Part shown: piece by piece, positions 45,639 through 54,837 of the stretch
Position numbering within the stretch: position 1 is the first letter of the stretch
How the letters are laid out: each line of letters opens with the position of its first letter
Source: Kineobactrum sediminis
Lineage (GTDB): Bacteria > Pseudomonadota > Gammaproteobacteria > Pseudomonadales > Halieaceae
Reading direction: 5' to 3'
Assembly (NCBI RefSeq): GCF_002868715.1
Contig: NZ_PKLZ01000011.1
Span: forward strand, 89,823-153,822
DNA length: 64,000 nt
Notes under the pieces: generated by a model
Databases searched by the model: none
Told to the model about the DNA's origin: nothing
Seen by the model: only the letters and a program-made list of their open reading frames with translations
Program-made: the position numbers and the translations under genes

Positions 45639-47573
45639 TTACTTCTTGTCATCGTTCACTTCTTCAAATTCGGCGTCGACCACATCGTCGCCCTGAGCGC
45701 TGCCCTGCTCACCCGCACCGCCGGCTTCACCCGCCGCACCTTCAGCTGCACCGGCCTGGGCCGCGTACATCTTTTGTGCTACCGGGCCGGTGGCTTCGGT
45801 CAGCTTGGCTGCCGCTGCGTCAATAGCCTCCTTATCGCCCTCTTTCACTGCTTCCTCGGCGGCGGTGATCGCGGCTTCAATAGCGGCTTTTTCATCTTCA
45901 GTCGCGTTGTCACCGGCTTCTTCCAGCGTTTTGCGTGACGCGTGGATCAGGCCATCACAGGTGTTACGAGCAGAAACCACTTCCTCAAAACGGGCATCGG
46001 CATCCGCGTTTGCCTCGGCATCCGAAATCATTTTCTCGATTTCTTCCTCGTTCAGGCCACCCGATGCTGTAATGCGGATGGACTGCTCCTTGCCGGTTGC
46101 CTTGTCCTTGGCCGATACATTGAGTATGCCATTGGCGTCCAGGTCGAATGTTACTTCAATTTGCGGTGTACCGCGCGGTGCCGGCGGCAAATCCGCGAGA
46201 TCAAAACGACCCAGGGACTTGTTCTGTGCCGCCTGTTTGCGTTCACCCTGGACGACGTGGATGGTCACCGCAGTCTGGTTATCGTCCGCTGTAGAGAACG
46301 TTTGCGACTTCTTGGTCGGGATCGTGGTGTTCTTCTCAATCAGCGGCGTTGCCACCCCACCCATGGTCTCAATACCCAGGGTCAGTGGGGTCACGTCCAG
46401 CAGCAGAACGTCCTTGACATCACCCGACAGTACGGCGCCCTGGATGGCAGCACCCATAGCCACTGCTTCGTCGGGGTTCACGTCCTTGCGCGGCTCTTTA
46501 CCGAAGAAATCAGCGACAGCCTTCTGTACCATCGGCATACGGGTCTGGCCACCGACCAGAATCACATCATTGATTTCGCTCGGGCTCAGGCCAGCATCCT
46601 GCAGCGCGACTTTGACCGGCTCCATGGAGCGCTTGACCAGCTCCTCAACCAGTGATTCCAGCTTGGAGCGCGACAGCTTGACGGCGAGGTGCTTGGGACC
46701 GGCCGCATCGGCGGTAATGTAGGGCAGGTTGACTTCGGTCTGCTGAGCGGTGGACAGCTCAATCTTTGCCTTTTCTGCCGCTTCCCTCAGCCGCTGCAGG
46801 GCGAGGGGATCACTGTGCAGGTCAATACCACTTTCCTTCTTGAACTCTGCTGCCAGGTATTCGATCAGGCGCAGGTCAAAATCTTCACCGCCGAGGAACG
46901 TGTCACCATTGGTCGACAACACCTCGAACTGGTGCTCGCCGTCCACTTCCGCGATCTCAATAATGGATATATCGAAGGTACCGCCGCCAAGGTCATAGAC
47001 CGCGATAGTGCGATCGCCCTTGGCCTTATCCATACCGTAGGCGAGTGCCGCAGCGGTGGGTTCGTTGATAATGCGCTTCACGTCGAGCCCGGCGATCCGG
47101 CCGGCGTCCTTGGTCGCCTGGCGCTGGGAATCATTGAAGTAAGCAGGCACCGTGATCACGGCCTCGGTCACCGGCTCACCGAGGAACTCCTCGGCAGTGC
47201 GCTTCATTTTACGCAACACTTCTGCGGACACCTGCGGCGGCGCCATTTTTTCGTCCTTGGCCTGCACCCAGGCATCGCCGTTATCGGCTTCGATGATCTT
47301 GTAAGGGACCATCTTGATATCTTTCTGGACCACGTCATCCTTGAACTTGCGCCCAATGAGACGTTTTACAGCGTGCAGCGTATTCTGGGGGTTGGTGACC
47401 GACTGCCGCTTGGCGCTCTGTCCAACCAGGATTTCACCATCGTCGGTGTAGGCAACAATGGACGGCGTGGTCCGGTCGCCTTCTGCATTCTCAATAACCC
47501 TGGCCTTGCCACCTTCCAGGATAGCGACGCAGGAATTGGTCGTCCCCAGATCAATACCGATTATCTTGCCCAT
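45639..47573 (-). CDS. dnaK: Chaperone protein DnaK (Hsp70)
   Basis: This 644-residue Hsp70 starts [22 protein letters not shown], the Hsp70 phosphate-binding signature. It has [32 protein letters not shown], and a substrate-binding domain with [18 protein letters not shown] helical lid with an acidic Gly/Ala-rich tail ends in EEVNDDKK, typical of gammaproteobacterial DnaK. ATG 47573 follows AAGGAGA. The 5' leader contains two 29-bp direct repeats and, upstream, a sigma-32-type promoter. dnaJ and dapB follow. Confidence 0.99.
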   Translation of the reverse strand: MGKIIGIDLGTTNSCVAILEGGKARVIENAEGDRTTPSIVAYTDDGEILVGQSAKRQSVTNPQNTLHAVKRLIGRKFKDDVVQKDIKMVPYKIIEADNGDAWVQAKDEKMAPPQVSAEVLRKMKRTAEEFLGEPVTEAVITVPAYFNDSQRQATKDAGRIAGLDVKRIINEPTAAALAYGMDKAKGDRTIAVYDLGGGTFDISIIEIAEVDGEHQFEVLSTNGDTFLGGEDFDLRLIEYLAAEFKKESGIDLHSDPLALQRLREAAEKAKIELSTAQQTEVNLPYITADAAGPKHLAVKLSRSKLESLVEELVKRSMEPVKVALQDAGLSPSEINDVILVGGQTRMPMVQKAVADFFGKEPRKDVNPDEAVAMGAAIQGAVLSGDVKDVLLLDVTPLTLGIETMGGVATPLIEKNTTIPTKKSQTFSTADDNQTAVTIHVVQGERKQAAQNKSLGRFDLADLPPAPRGTPQIEVTFDLDANGILNVSAKDKATGKEQSIRITASGGLNEEEIEKMISDAEANADADARFEEVVSARNTCDGLIHASRKTLEEAGDNATEDEKAAIEAAITAAEEAVKEGDKEAIDAAAAKLTEATGPVAQKMYAAQAGAAEGAAGEAGGAGEQGSAQGDDVVDAEFEEVNDDKK

Positions 47574-47585
47574 ATGTTCATCTCC

Positions 47586-47643
47586 TTGTTCGGATTGGCT
47601 GCGCCAACCGCAATTTGTTCGGATCGGCTCAGCCAATCGCAAT
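47586..47643 (-). repeat. Two tandem 29-bp imperfect repeats in the dnaK leader
   Basis: The units 47586-47614 and 47615-47643 match at all but a few positions. Each contains its own inverted repeat (GGTTGGC...GCCAATCC and GATTGGC...GCCGATC on the minus strand) and would form a small hairpin. They lie between the sigma-32-type promoter and the dnaK ribosome binding site, with the SD just outside the first unit. Confidence 0.8.
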
Positions 47644-47659
47644 TTTCATGATGTTCTGT

Positions 47660-47687
47660 ATATTGGCGCTGGCCCGGAAATTTCAAG
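47660..47687 (-). promoter_or_regulatory. dnaK: Candidate sigma-32 heat-shock promoter of dnaK
   Basis: The minus strand reads CTTGAAA (47687-47681), a 13-nt spacer and GCCAATAT (47667-47660). The -35 is a perfect sigma-32 match and the -10 is a partial match to CCCCATNT. It lies about 90 bp upstream of the dnaK ATG, just after grpE. Confidence 0.5.
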
Positions 47688-47705
47688 GGGCCAACCGCTA
47701 ATTTG

Positions 47706-48281
47706 CTACTGTGACGGCGCTTTGCTTACCATCACCATCGCCGGACGCACCAGGCGGGAATGCAGTGTGTATCCCTTCTGCATAACGGCGATCACTGTAT
47801 TGGGCTCTACTTCGGGGTTTTCAACCAGGCTCATCGCCTGGTGTAAATTGGGGTCGAAGGGCTCTCCCTGGGGGTCTACCACTTCGATATGGAACTTGCC
47901 CAGGGCATCGGAAAAGCTCTTCAGGGTGAGCTCAAGCCCTTCTATGATTGGCTTCACGGACTCATCGTGCCCCTCGGTGACCGTCAGTGCGCGCTCCAGG
48001 TTATCGACTACGGGCAATAGCTCCTTGCAAAAGGATTCCAGCGCAAACTTGCGCGCTTTCTCAACGTCCTGCTCGGCACGTCGTTTCACATTCTGGGCAT
48101 CAGCCTGGGCGCGCAGGGCGGCATCCCGCGCTTCCAGAAGATCCTCTTCCAGCTTCAACATAAGCTCCTCGGCTGTAGGCTCTTCAGCGTCTGCATCCGT
48201 TTTGACCGTGGGCTTTGCAGCCAGGGTCTCGTCGCTTGCGGGCAGATCATTTTCAGGGGTATTTTGCTCTTCGTCGGCCAC
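47706..48281 (-). CDS. grpE: Nucleotide exchange factor GrpE
   Basis: This 191-residue protein releases ADP from DnaK. It has a long N-terminal coiled coil ([41 protein letters not shown]) and a beta domain ending [24 protein letters not shown], matching GrpE. The GTG at 48281, giving MADEEQNT after initiation, is preferred because GGAG lies 7 nt upstream and other family members start this way. A longer frame to 48350 lacks similarity. A strong sigma-32-type promoter lies about 85-110 bp upstream. Confidence 0.95.
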   Translation of the reverse strand: MADEEQNTPENDLPASDETLAAKPTVKTDADAEEPTAEELMLKLEEDLLEARDAALRAQADAQNVKRRAEQDVEKARKFALESFCKELLPVVDNLERALTVTEGHDESVKPIIEGLELTLKSFSDALGKFHIEVVDPQGEPFDPNLHQAMSLVENPEVEPNTVIAVMQKGYTLHSRLVRPAMVMVSKAPSQ

Positions 48282-48363
48282 GTCTACACTCCATATACAG
48301 GGCGATTCCGAATTAATGACGGACAGGGGCCCGCTGGCCGCCTGAACCATACCGTTTCCGGAG

Positions 48364-48391
48364 ATATAGGGACGTGGTGCCGGTTTTCAAG
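48364..48391 (-). promoter_or_regulatory. grpE: Sigma-32 heat-shock promoter of grpE
   Basis: The minus strand reads CTTGAAA (48391-48385), a 13-nt spacer (48384-48372) and CCCTATAT (48371-48364). This is close to the sigma-32 consensus CTTGAAA-N(11-16)-CCCCATNT. It lies in the hrcA-grpE gap, about 85 bp before the grpE start. Confidence 0.7.
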
Positions 48392-48419
48392 TGCTGGAGG
48401 CAGGTTATTTGTGTTGCGA

Positions 48420-49454
48420 TCAGTGTGACAGCGCGGAACTCAGCATTCTGGCGGTGATATCAACCACCGGAATCACCCGCTCATAGGCCATGCGGGTGGG
48501 TCCGATCACCCCAAGCACACCGAGTATGCGAGTGCCATTGGTGTAGGGGGCGGTTATGACGCTGTAATCACCAAGCACCTCATAACCCGCCTCATCGCCA
48601 ATAAAAATCTGTACGCCCGGGGCTCGGGAACAGCGCTCCAGAAGATGCAACAGGTCTTTCTTGCGTTCAAACGCATCGAACAATTCACGCAGCCTGCCCA
48701 GATCCTCCGGGCTGATATTGCCCAGCAGCCGTGACTCACCCGCCACCAGGTAATCATCTTCGCTCTCCTCCTGGTCCAGCGCCTTGCTGGCGAGATCCAG
48801 GGAGGCCTGCATATAACTGTCGATGTGGCTGCGAGCCTCCTTCATCTCGCGAAGTATCTGGCCCTGGACGCTAGCCAGGGGCTGACCGGCAAAGCGAAGG
48901 TTGACCAGTGCCGCCGCTTCCCGCAACTCGACTTCGGTAAAGGGTCGCTGGGTGTGGATAATACGGTTTTGCACTTCGCGTTCGTTAACCACAAGAATCA
49001 CCAGCACACGATTGCCGGACAGCGGCAGAAATTCAACCTGGCGCAGATGGTGCGTATCCGGTCGTGGCACCGTTACCAGGCCCGCCTGGGCGGTGATTAT
49101 CGACAGCAGCGACGATGCGGACTGCACCAGCTCACTGGCTGACTTGTCCGGATTGAGCTGCTCTCGCAAAGTCGCGACCGCGGCCTGATCAATCGATTCA
49201 ACCTGCAAGAGACGATCCACAAACAGCCGGTATCCCTGAGACGTAGGCACCCTGCCCGCAGACCTGTGCGGGGAGTGCAGAAAGCCGCGCTCCTCAAGAT
49301 CCGACATGACGTTACGAATGGTGGCGGCACTGACCGGCAAGCCCGCCTCCTCCAGCAGGGTCCGCGAACCCACCGGTTGACCATCACGTATATGACGCTC
49401 GACGAGAGCTTTGAGGATGATGCTTGCGCGTTCTGACAAATCTGCCGAGCTCAT
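48420..49454 (-). CDS. hrcA: Heat-inducible transcription repressor HrcA
   Basis: This 344-residue protein starts MSSADLSERASIILKALVERHIRDGQPVGSRTLLEEAGLPVSAATIRNVMSDLEERGFLHSPHRSAGRVPTSQGYRLFVD, the winged-helix N-terminus of HrcA. The central and C-terminal parts (GNISPEDLGRLRELFDAFERKKDLL..., IFIGDEAGYEVLGDYSVITAPY, GVLGVIGPTRMAYERVIPVVD) also match. HrcA binds CIRCE elements, but I see no complete CIRCE near grpE, dnaK or dnaJ, where sigma-32-type promoters stand instead. Its targets, such as groESL, may lie elsewhere. It is divergent from recN. Confidence 0.97.
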   Translation of the reverse strand: MSSADLSERASIILKALVERHIRDGQPVGSRTLLEEAGLPVSAATIRNVMSDLEERGFLHSPHRSAGRVPTSQGYRLFVDRLLQVESIDQAAVATLREQLNPDKSASELVQSASSLLSIITAQAGLVTVPRPDTHHLRQVEFLPLSGNRVLVILVVNEREVQNRIIHTQRPFTEVELREAAALVNLRFAGQPLASVQGQILREMKEARSHIDSYMQASLDLASKALDQEESEDDYLVAGESRLLGNISPEDLGRLRELFDAFERKKDLLHLLERCSRAPGVQIFIGDEAGYEVLGDYSVITAPYTNGTRILGVLGVIGPTRMAYERVIPVVDITARMLSSALSH

Positions 49455-49585
49455 AAACTACCGATTTCTGTTATCTGACCGGGTTTGTATCACAGCCGGG
49501 GCGGATTACAAAATGAGGACCACTGCGGATGTTTATACCAGACCCTTTCTGCGGTATAACAGGGGAAACCTGACACCGGCCTTTT

Positions 49586-51244
49586 ATGCTCACTCATATC
49601 AGTATCAGCCAGTACACCATTGTCGACACACTGGACATGGAGTTCCGCGATGGCATGACTGTCATTACCGGCGAAACGGGCGCGGGCAAGTCCATTATGC
49701 TGGATGCCCTGGGCCTGTGCCTGGGAGACCGCGCCGACCCCAAAGCGATACGCCACGGCAGCGACCGCGCCGAAGTCACCGCCTGCTTTGATATTTCCGG
49801 CAACCCCGCAGCCGCCGCCTGGCTGCGAACGCGGGATCTGCTGTGCGGCGAAGACTGCCTGCTGAGACGGGTGGTGACCAGTGAGGGTCGCAGCCGCGCC
49901 TACATCAATGGCAGCGCCTCCACTTTGCAGGATTGCAGCGAGCTGGGGGAACTGCTGATCGACATTCACAGCCAACACGCTCACCAGTCCCTGCTACGCA
50001 AGGCATTTCAACGCAACATGCTGGACACCTTCGCCGGACACCAGACCCTGGCCCGTGGTCTTGAGCAAACCGCTTCCGACTGGCTCCGGGCAAAGCGTGA
50101 ACTGGCCCTGCTCACCAGTGCCAGGGACGAGCAGACAGCCCGCGCCCAGCTATTGGCCTACCAGGTCGATGAACTCGAGCAACTGAGCCTGCAAGCGGGG
50201 GAACTCGATGAACTGGAGCAGGACCAGCAACAACTGGCCAACGCCGAGGATATTCTCCGTGGCGCCCACCAGGCGCTGGAAATTTGCGAGCAGCAAGCTG
50301 GTGGGGCGCGCCAGGCGCTGAACCTGATAAAGGGCGAGGCCCACAGCACCAGGACCGCCGATAACGCTCGCGAATTACTGGAGTCCGCCTCCATCCAGCT
50401 GGACGAAGCCCGCTCGGAAATACAGCGCTACATTGATTCCGTAGAGATTGATCCGCAGCGTCTTGCCGACGTTGAGAAACGGCTTGAGCATATACACGAT
50501 ATCGCGCGCAAGCACCGCATCAAACCGCACCAGTTACCGGAGCTGGCATCGGATCTGCAGGCTGAACTGGAAGGGCTCGCGCAGGGTGACCAACGCATTG
50601 GAGAGCTGGAGCAGACGCTGGCCTCTTTAGCGCTGCACTACGCCGAAGAGGCCGCAAGTCTCAGTAAAAAGCGAACCAAAGCAGCGAAATCGTTGATTAC
50701 CAAAGCCGGCGAGGTGCTGAAGACCCTGGCCATGGGCGAGTGCTGCTTTGAAATTGCCCTCCTTCCACGGGAGACGGCAGAGCCGCATCCACAGGGCGCT
50801 GAAGACGTGGAATTCCTGATCAGCACGAACCCCGGCGCGCCACCGCAACCGCTGGCCAAGATCGCCTCTGGCGGCGAATTATCGCGCATCAGCCTGGCCA
50901 TACAGGTGGTGACCGCCAGCGACGGCACCCTGCCCAGCATGGTTTTTGACGAAGTGGATGTGGGTATCGGCGGAGCCGTTGCAGAAGTCGTGGGGCGACT
51001 GCTACGCGCGCTGGCAAAGGATACGCAGGTCCTGTGCGTGACCCACCTGGCCCAGGTGGCCGCGCAGGGTCACCAGCACCTGCAGGTGACCAAAACCAGC
51101 GACAAACACGCGGCTTTTACCCGTATGTATACCCTTGAAGAACAGGAGCGTACCCGGGAGATCGCGCGGATGCTGGGCGGGGTGAAGATTACCGAACAAT
51201 CACTGGCTCATGCCCGGGAGATGCTGGAAGACGCCGCGGCCTAG
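49586..51244 (+). CDS. recN: DNA repair protein RecN
   Basis: This 552-residue SMC-like ATPase has Walker A TGETGAGKSIMLDALGLCLGDRAD, a long coiled-coil centre (about 150-370), the ABC signature KIASGGELSRISLAIQVV and Walker B MVFDEVDVGIGGAVAEVVGRLL. It acts in double-strand-break repair with RecA. The start MLTHISISQYTIVDTLDMEF is typical. I looked for a LexA box upstream and found none with CTG-N10-CAG. The stop codon overlaps the convergent fur stop by 4 nt. Confidence 0.97.
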   Translation: MLTHISISQYTIVDTLDMEFRDGMTVITGETGAGKSIMLDALGLCLGDRADPKAIRHGSDRAEVTACFDISGNPAAAAWLRTRDLLCGEDCLLRRVVTSEGRSRAYINGSASTLQDCSELGELLIDIHSQHAHQSLLRKAFQRNMLDTFAGHQTLARGLEQTASDWLRAKRELALLTSARDEQTARAQLLAYQVDELEQLSLQAGELDELEQDQQQLANAEDILRGAHQALEICEQQAGGARQALNLIKGEAHSTRTADNARELLESASIQLDEARSEIQRYIDSVEIDPQRLADVEKRLEHIHDIARKHRIKPHQLPELASDLQAELEGLAQGDQRIGELEQTLASLALHYAEEAASLSKKRTKAAKSLITKAGEVLKTLAMGECCFEIALLPRETAEPHPQGAEDVEFLISTNPGAPPQPLAKIASGGELSRISLAIQVVTASDGTLPSMVFDEVDVGIGGAVAEVVGRLLRALAKDTQVLCVTHLAQVAAQGHQHLQVTKTSDKHAAFTRMYTLEEQERTREIARMLGGVKITEQSLAHAREMLEDAAA

Positions 51245-51663
51245 TCCTGGTCCGGCAGTTTTCGTACATAAAGCACCAATGAGTGGTCCACGATTTCAAA
51301 ACCGTGTGCCAGGGCGATTTCCTGCTGCCGCCGCTCAATTACCGGGTCGTTGAACTCAACCACCTCGCCGCTGGAGACACAGACCATATGATCGTGGTGC
51401 TCTCCTGTCTCAAGCTCGAACACGGAGTGGCCTGTCTCGAAATTATGCCGGGTGACAAGGCCCGCGGTCTCGAATTGGGTTAGTACCCGGTACACCGTGG
51501 CCAGGCCGACATCTTCACCGGCGTCCAGCAGCGCACGATAAACATCTTCCGCGCTCAAATGCTGGGTGCTCTCTCCGGTAGATTCGAGTATTTCCAGAAT
51601 CTTGACACGCGGGAGTGTGACCTTGAGACCTGCTTTACGTAGTTCCTGATTTCCATGGGGCAT
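51241..51663 (-). CDS. fur: Ferric uptake regulator Fur
   Basis: This 140-residue regulator has the winged-helix N-terminal domain (ELRKAGLKVTLPRVKILEIL, LSAEDVYRALLDAGEDVGLATVYRVLTQFETAGLV). The metal-binding dimerisation domain has HHDHMVCVSSGEVVEF, with the His cluster and only one Cys of the usual CxxC (CVSSG), so the structural zinc site may differ. It represses iron-uptake genes with Fe2+. The ATG at 51663 is chosen by similarity; a longer frame to 51708 is unlikely. It is divergent from bamE, the conserved arrangement next to recN. Confidence 0.96.
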   Translation of the reverse strand: MPHGNQELRKAGLKVTLPRVKILEILESTGESTQHLSAEDVYRALLDAGEDVGLATVYRVLTQFETAGLVTRHNFETGHSVFELETGEHHDHMVCVSSGEVVEFNDPVIERRQQEIALAHGFEIVDHSLVLYVRKLPDQD

Positions 51664-51737
51664 GATGGGAGGGCTTCTCTGTGCTGAGCAGGGAGGGTAT
51701 GATGCCACCCCATTATCTGAAGTGGAAGTTTAACCCA

Positions 51738-52079
51738 ATGCGCAGCTTTATTCTTGCGGGAGTGATGGTCTTTCTCACCGCCTGCGGCAACCTGGGGTTC
51801 CCCGGCGTGTATCGTATTGACATTGAGCAGGGGAACATTGTCACCCAGGACATGGTCGACCAGCTTGAACCCGGCATGAACCAGCGCCAGGTGAGGTTTA
51901 TCATGGGTACCCCCCTGGTGGAGGACAGCTTTAACAAGTCCCGCTGGGATTACCCCTATGTTATTCGCAACGGCGACACCGTAATCAGGGAAGCCAGCGT
52001 CACCATGCATTTTGAGGACGCCAGGTTGGCCAATGTTACCGGCGAGCCCCTTCCTGCCTGGGCGGACAAGACCGAGTAA
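51738..52079 (+). CDS. bamE: Outer membrane protein assembly factor BamE
   Basis: This 113-residue lipoprotein starts MRSFILAGVMVFLTAC with a lipobox, then GVYRIDIEQGNIVTQDMVDQLEPGMNQRQVRFIMGTPLVEDSFNKSRWDYPY, the SmpA/OmlA domain. It is the small lipoprotein of the BAM complex that helps insert beta-barrel proteins in the outer membrane. The ATG at 51738 is chosen because it gives the lipobox. It is divergent from fur and convergent with rnfH. Confidence 0.96.
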   Translation: MRSFILAGVMVFLTACGNLGFPGVYRIDIEQGNIVTQDMVDQLEPGMNQRQVRFIMGTPLVEDSFNKSRWDYPYVIRNGDTVIREASVTMHFEDARLANVTGEPLPAWADKTE

Positions 52080-52104
52080 CTCATCGCGGCCAGTCGTCCG
52101 GGGC

Positions 52105-52413
52105 CTACTGCTGTGCCTTGACTCTGGCAGCGCGTGCCTTGCGAACTTCTTTGGGATCGGCGATCAGGGGCCGATATATTTCCACCCGGTCACCGTCTTT
52201 CAATACCTGCTCAGGCGCCACCGGCTTACTGAAAATTCCCAGGCGAGCGTCCTCCAGCACCAGCCCCTCAAAACGCTCGCTGATGCAGGACAGCTCCGCC
52301 GCCTCGAGAGCCGTGGTGCCGGCTGGCACCTGCAGGGGAATAATGGCTTGCTTGTGAGGCAGCGCGTAGGCGACTTCAACGTTAATGGTTTGCGGCTCAT
52401 TCATGGCGTTCAC
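52105..52413 (-). CDS. rnfH: RnfH family ubiquitin-like protein (RatB)
   Basis: This 102-residue protein begins MNAMNEPQTINVEVAYALPHKQAIIPLQVPAGTTALEAAELS and continues with LGIFSKPVAPEQVLKDGDRVEIYRPLIADPKEVRKARAARV, the RnfH/RatB beta-grasp signature. Its function is not established. It was first seen with the Rnf complex, but the ratA-rnfH pair next to smpB is widespread. The start overlaps the ratA stop by 4 nt (ATGA). Confidence 0.95.
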   Translation of the reverse strand: MNAMNEPQTINVEVAYALPHKQAIIPLQVPAGTTALEAAELSCISERFEGLVLEDARLGIFSKPVAPEQVLKDGDRVEIYRPLIADPKEVRKARAARVKAQQ

Positions 52414-52841
52414 CCATAGACCTGTCTGGCGCGCTTGCCCACGGCATCGACCAGATTATTGGTTACCCTGTCGAACAGGTGGCCTGCCGCGGCACCCAAC
52501 AGCACGTTACGGGTGCCGAACTCCAGGTACAGGCTCAGCTTGCAGGCATTTTCCGCAAGCCCCTGGAACTCCCAGCGCCCCTGGAAATAGTCAAAAGGAC
52601 CGTCCAACAGCTCCAGGGTGATAAGCTCGGGCGCCACCAGCCGGTTGCGGGTACTAAAACTCTGGCTGATACCGGCACGTGCGAGATCCAGCCGCGCATC
52701 AATTAAATCCGCTTCCCGCCTTAACACCTGCGCACCAACACAGCCTTCCATATAGAGCGGATAGGCCTCGATGTCATTCACCAGGTCAAACAGGTGCTGA
52801 TTGCCGTAGGGCAACAGGGCGTGGCGATCAATAACGGTCAT
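52410..52841 (-). CDS. ratA: RatA family START-like protein (COQ10/ubiquinone-binding)
   Basis: This 143-residue protein starts MTVIDRHALLPYGNQHLFDLVNDIEAYPLYMEGCVGAQVLRREADLIDARLDLARAGISQSFSTRN and ends with the ratA/COQ10 fold. E. coli RatA was described as inhibiting 70S ribosome assembly. Family members such as COQ10 bind ubiquinone. The conserved YP in EAYPLY is typical. It is linked to rnfH and lies next to smpB as in other gammaproteobacteria. Confidence 0.94.
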   Translation of the reverse strand: MTVIDRHALLPYGNQHLFDLVNDIEAYPLYMEGCVGAQVLRREADLIDARLDLARAGISQSFSTRNRLVAPELITLELLDGPFDYFQGRWEFQGLAENACKLSLYLEFGTRNVLLGAAAGHLFDRVTNNLVDAVGKRARQVYG

Positions 52842-52864
52842 AACTCTTCACTAACAAGCCTGGA

Positions 52865-54229
52865 TTAGAGCTGCCCGTAGGACAGCAGCCCGCCGAGCAG
52901 CACCAATGCAATTGCCGGCGGCGCAATATAGCGCAACAGGAAGTGCCAAAGCGAAAAAAACAGCGGAGTTTCACGGTACAGCTGCGCTCTAAGCAGTGGC
53001 TTGTGGATCTTCCAGCCCACCAGTACTGCGGTTGCCAATGCTACCAGTGGCAATATTACCACGCCAACCAGGCGATCCATCAGGCGGAAGAGATCGACTC
53101 CCTGATGTTCGGCACCTGCATCAAGCGTAGAAAGGGCAGCATAAGCCAGCAACCAGATAACGGACCCGGCCACCACCACCGCGGTTAACCTGCGCAAGCT
53201 GAACTGGCGCTTGAGCGCACCCACTATGGGCTCGAGAATGGCTACACAGGCACCCAGCGCCACCAGTGCCACCAGCAGGAAAAACAGTGCCCCGAACAGC
53301 TCGCCCTGGACAAGATTTCCAAATGCATAGGGCAGGCTGATGAACATCAGACCCGGCCCCATGGAAGGCAGCAGATTATGCGCGAATACCAGCGGGAAAA
53401 TGACCAGCCCCATGGTGACGGCCACCAGCGTGTCAAACAGTGCCACCGCCAGGACGGAACGGCCGATAGGGATCCGCACCGGTGCATAGCTGCCGAAACT
53501 GATACCGGTGCCAACACCAATGCCAAGCGTAAAGAAGGCCTGACCCAGCGCAACCAGCACGGCTTCGCGGTTAAAATCCAGAGGCTGCACAGCAAACAAA
53601 AACTTCCCGGCCGCCAATATGTCACCGTGCGCCATGCTGTACTGAACCAGCAGCACCAAACTGGCCAGCAGGGTCGGCACCAACACCCAGGCAAACAGCC
53701 CCAGCCCCCTGCGCACCCCGGCAACCACCACCAGCATTACCATGCCCAGGAACAGGCTTTGCCACCACAACATGCGGCTGCCCACCCGGAGCAGGTCATT
53801 AAAGTACTGGCCGACGTTAACCACACTGGCCGCGCTGAATACGCCGGTATACATATCCCGGGCATAGACAAGCGCCCAGCCTGCAACCACGGTATACAGG
53901 GCCAGCAGCATGACCCCCGCGACACAGGCGAGCCAGGGCATCAGCACCCAGAAGGACGAGCGTTGTGAGCGCTCTGCCGCATGACCAACCGATTCCACCA
54001 CGCTGCCCCTACCCTGGGCGCCGAGCACCAGTTCGGCGATCAGTAATGGCACCGCCAGTAGCAACAACCAGGCAACATACGCCACCACAAAGGGCGCGCC
54101 GCCGTATTCTCCGCTCAGGTAGGAAAAGCGCCAGACACTGCCCATTCCCACGGTTGCGGAGGTCAGGGCCAGCATAAAGGTCATCCGCGAGCGCCACTCG
54201 CCGAGAGGGTTCAGGAGCCCCTGGGTCAT
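52865..54229 (-). CDS. Sodium-dependent transporter, NSS/SNF family
   Basis: This 454-residue transporter has about 11-12 membrane helices. The first helix carries the NSS signature WRSRMTFMLALTSATVGMGSVWRFSYLSGEYGGAPFVVAYVAWLLLLAVPLLIAELVLGA. Na+ sites would be in helix 1 and in the SFGSYAP region (helix 6). It probably imports an amino acid, but the substrate is unknown. It sits between ratA and smpB, an intercalation not universal in this cluster. It is transcribed toward ratA, with a 23-bp gap. Confidence 0.92.
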   Translation of the reverse strand: MTQGLLNPLGEWRSRMTFMLALTSATVGMGSVWRFSYLSGEYGGAPFVVAYVAWLLLLAVPLLIAELVLGAQGRGSVVESVGHAAERSQRSSFWVLMPWLACVAGVMLLALYTVVAGWALVYARDMYTGVFSAASVVNVGQYFNDLLRVGSRMLWWQSLFLGMVMLVVVAGVRRGLGLFAWVLVPTLLASLVLLVQYSMAHGDILAAGKFLFAVQPLDFNREAVLVALGQAFFTLGIGVGTGISFGSYAPVRIPIGRSVLAVALFDTLVAVTMGLVIFPLVFAHNLLPSMGPGLMFISLPYAFGNLVQGELFGALFFLLVALVALGACVAILEPIVGALKRQFSLRRLTAVVVAGSVIWLLAYAALSTLDAGAEHQGVDLFRLMDRLVGVVILPLVALATAVLVGWKIHKPLLRAQLYRETPLFFSLWHFLLRYIAPPAIALVLLGGLLSYGQL

Positions 54230-54338
54230 GCTTGAAACCGTCGTTTATTCATGGGCTTAGAGTGCCCGAGGCGGTCTCTGTTGAAAAGAGCAAGATTCAC
54301 GTTCCCGCCCGGCCCGGCTTATCCGTATAATGCCGCGC

Positions 54339-54821
54339 ATGAGCAAGAAAAAACCGAAACAGAACGACAACGTCATTGCCCGCAACAAACGGGCAACCTT
54401 TGATTTTCGCCTGCTGGAAAGCTTTGAGGCCGGCGTTGTCCTCGAGGGCTGGGAGGTAAAGAGCCTGCGCATGGGCAAAGCCCAGCTCACTGACTCCTAC
54501 GTGTTGGTAAAGGACGGTGAAGCCTGGTTGCTTGGCGCCCAGATCATGCCCCTGGATACCGTTTCCACGCATTACGTTACTGACTCAATCCGCACCCGTA
54601 AACTGCTGCTACACCGCAAGGAGCTGGCGAAGATTCTGGAGGCTACCGGCCAAAAGGGGCTCACCTGCGTCTGCACCCAACTTTACTGGAAGGGCCATCT
54701 GGTCAAGGCGCGCATTGCAGTGGCGGAAGGTAAGAAAGACCACGACAAGCGCGACACCGAAAAAGACCGTGACTGGCAACGCCAGAAGCAGCGCGTTATC
54801 CGTGAGAACGTCAAGCAGTAA
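54339..54821 (+). CDS. smpB: SsrA-binding protein SmpB
   Basis: This 160-residue protein brings tmRNA to stalled ribosomes. It has [59 protein letters not shown], and a basic tail ([29 protein letters not shown]) of the kind that enters the decoding centre. The ATG at 54339 ([10 protein letters not shown]) is chosen; an ATG 9 nt upstream is possible. Its RNA partner ssrA is encoded about 2 kb downstream on the same strand. Confidence 0.98.
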   Translation: MSKKKPKQNDNVIARNKRATFDFRLLESFEAGVVLEGWEVKSLRMGKAQLTDSYVLVKDGEAWLLGAQIMPLDTVSTHYVTDSIRTRKLLLHRKELAKILEATGQKGLTCVCTQLYWKGHLVKARIAVAEGKKDHDKRDTEKDRDWQRQKQRVIRENVKQ

Positions 54822-54837
54822 CCGGATTGGCTGCGTT

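Noticed and set aside
49455..49585. A LexA/SOS box in front of recN
   Set aside because: The nearest CTG...CAG pair has the wrong spacing (13 nt), so no SOS box can be supported.
51664..51737. A Fur box between fur and bamE
   Set aside because: No inverted repeat resembling GATAAT-type Fur sites is seen.
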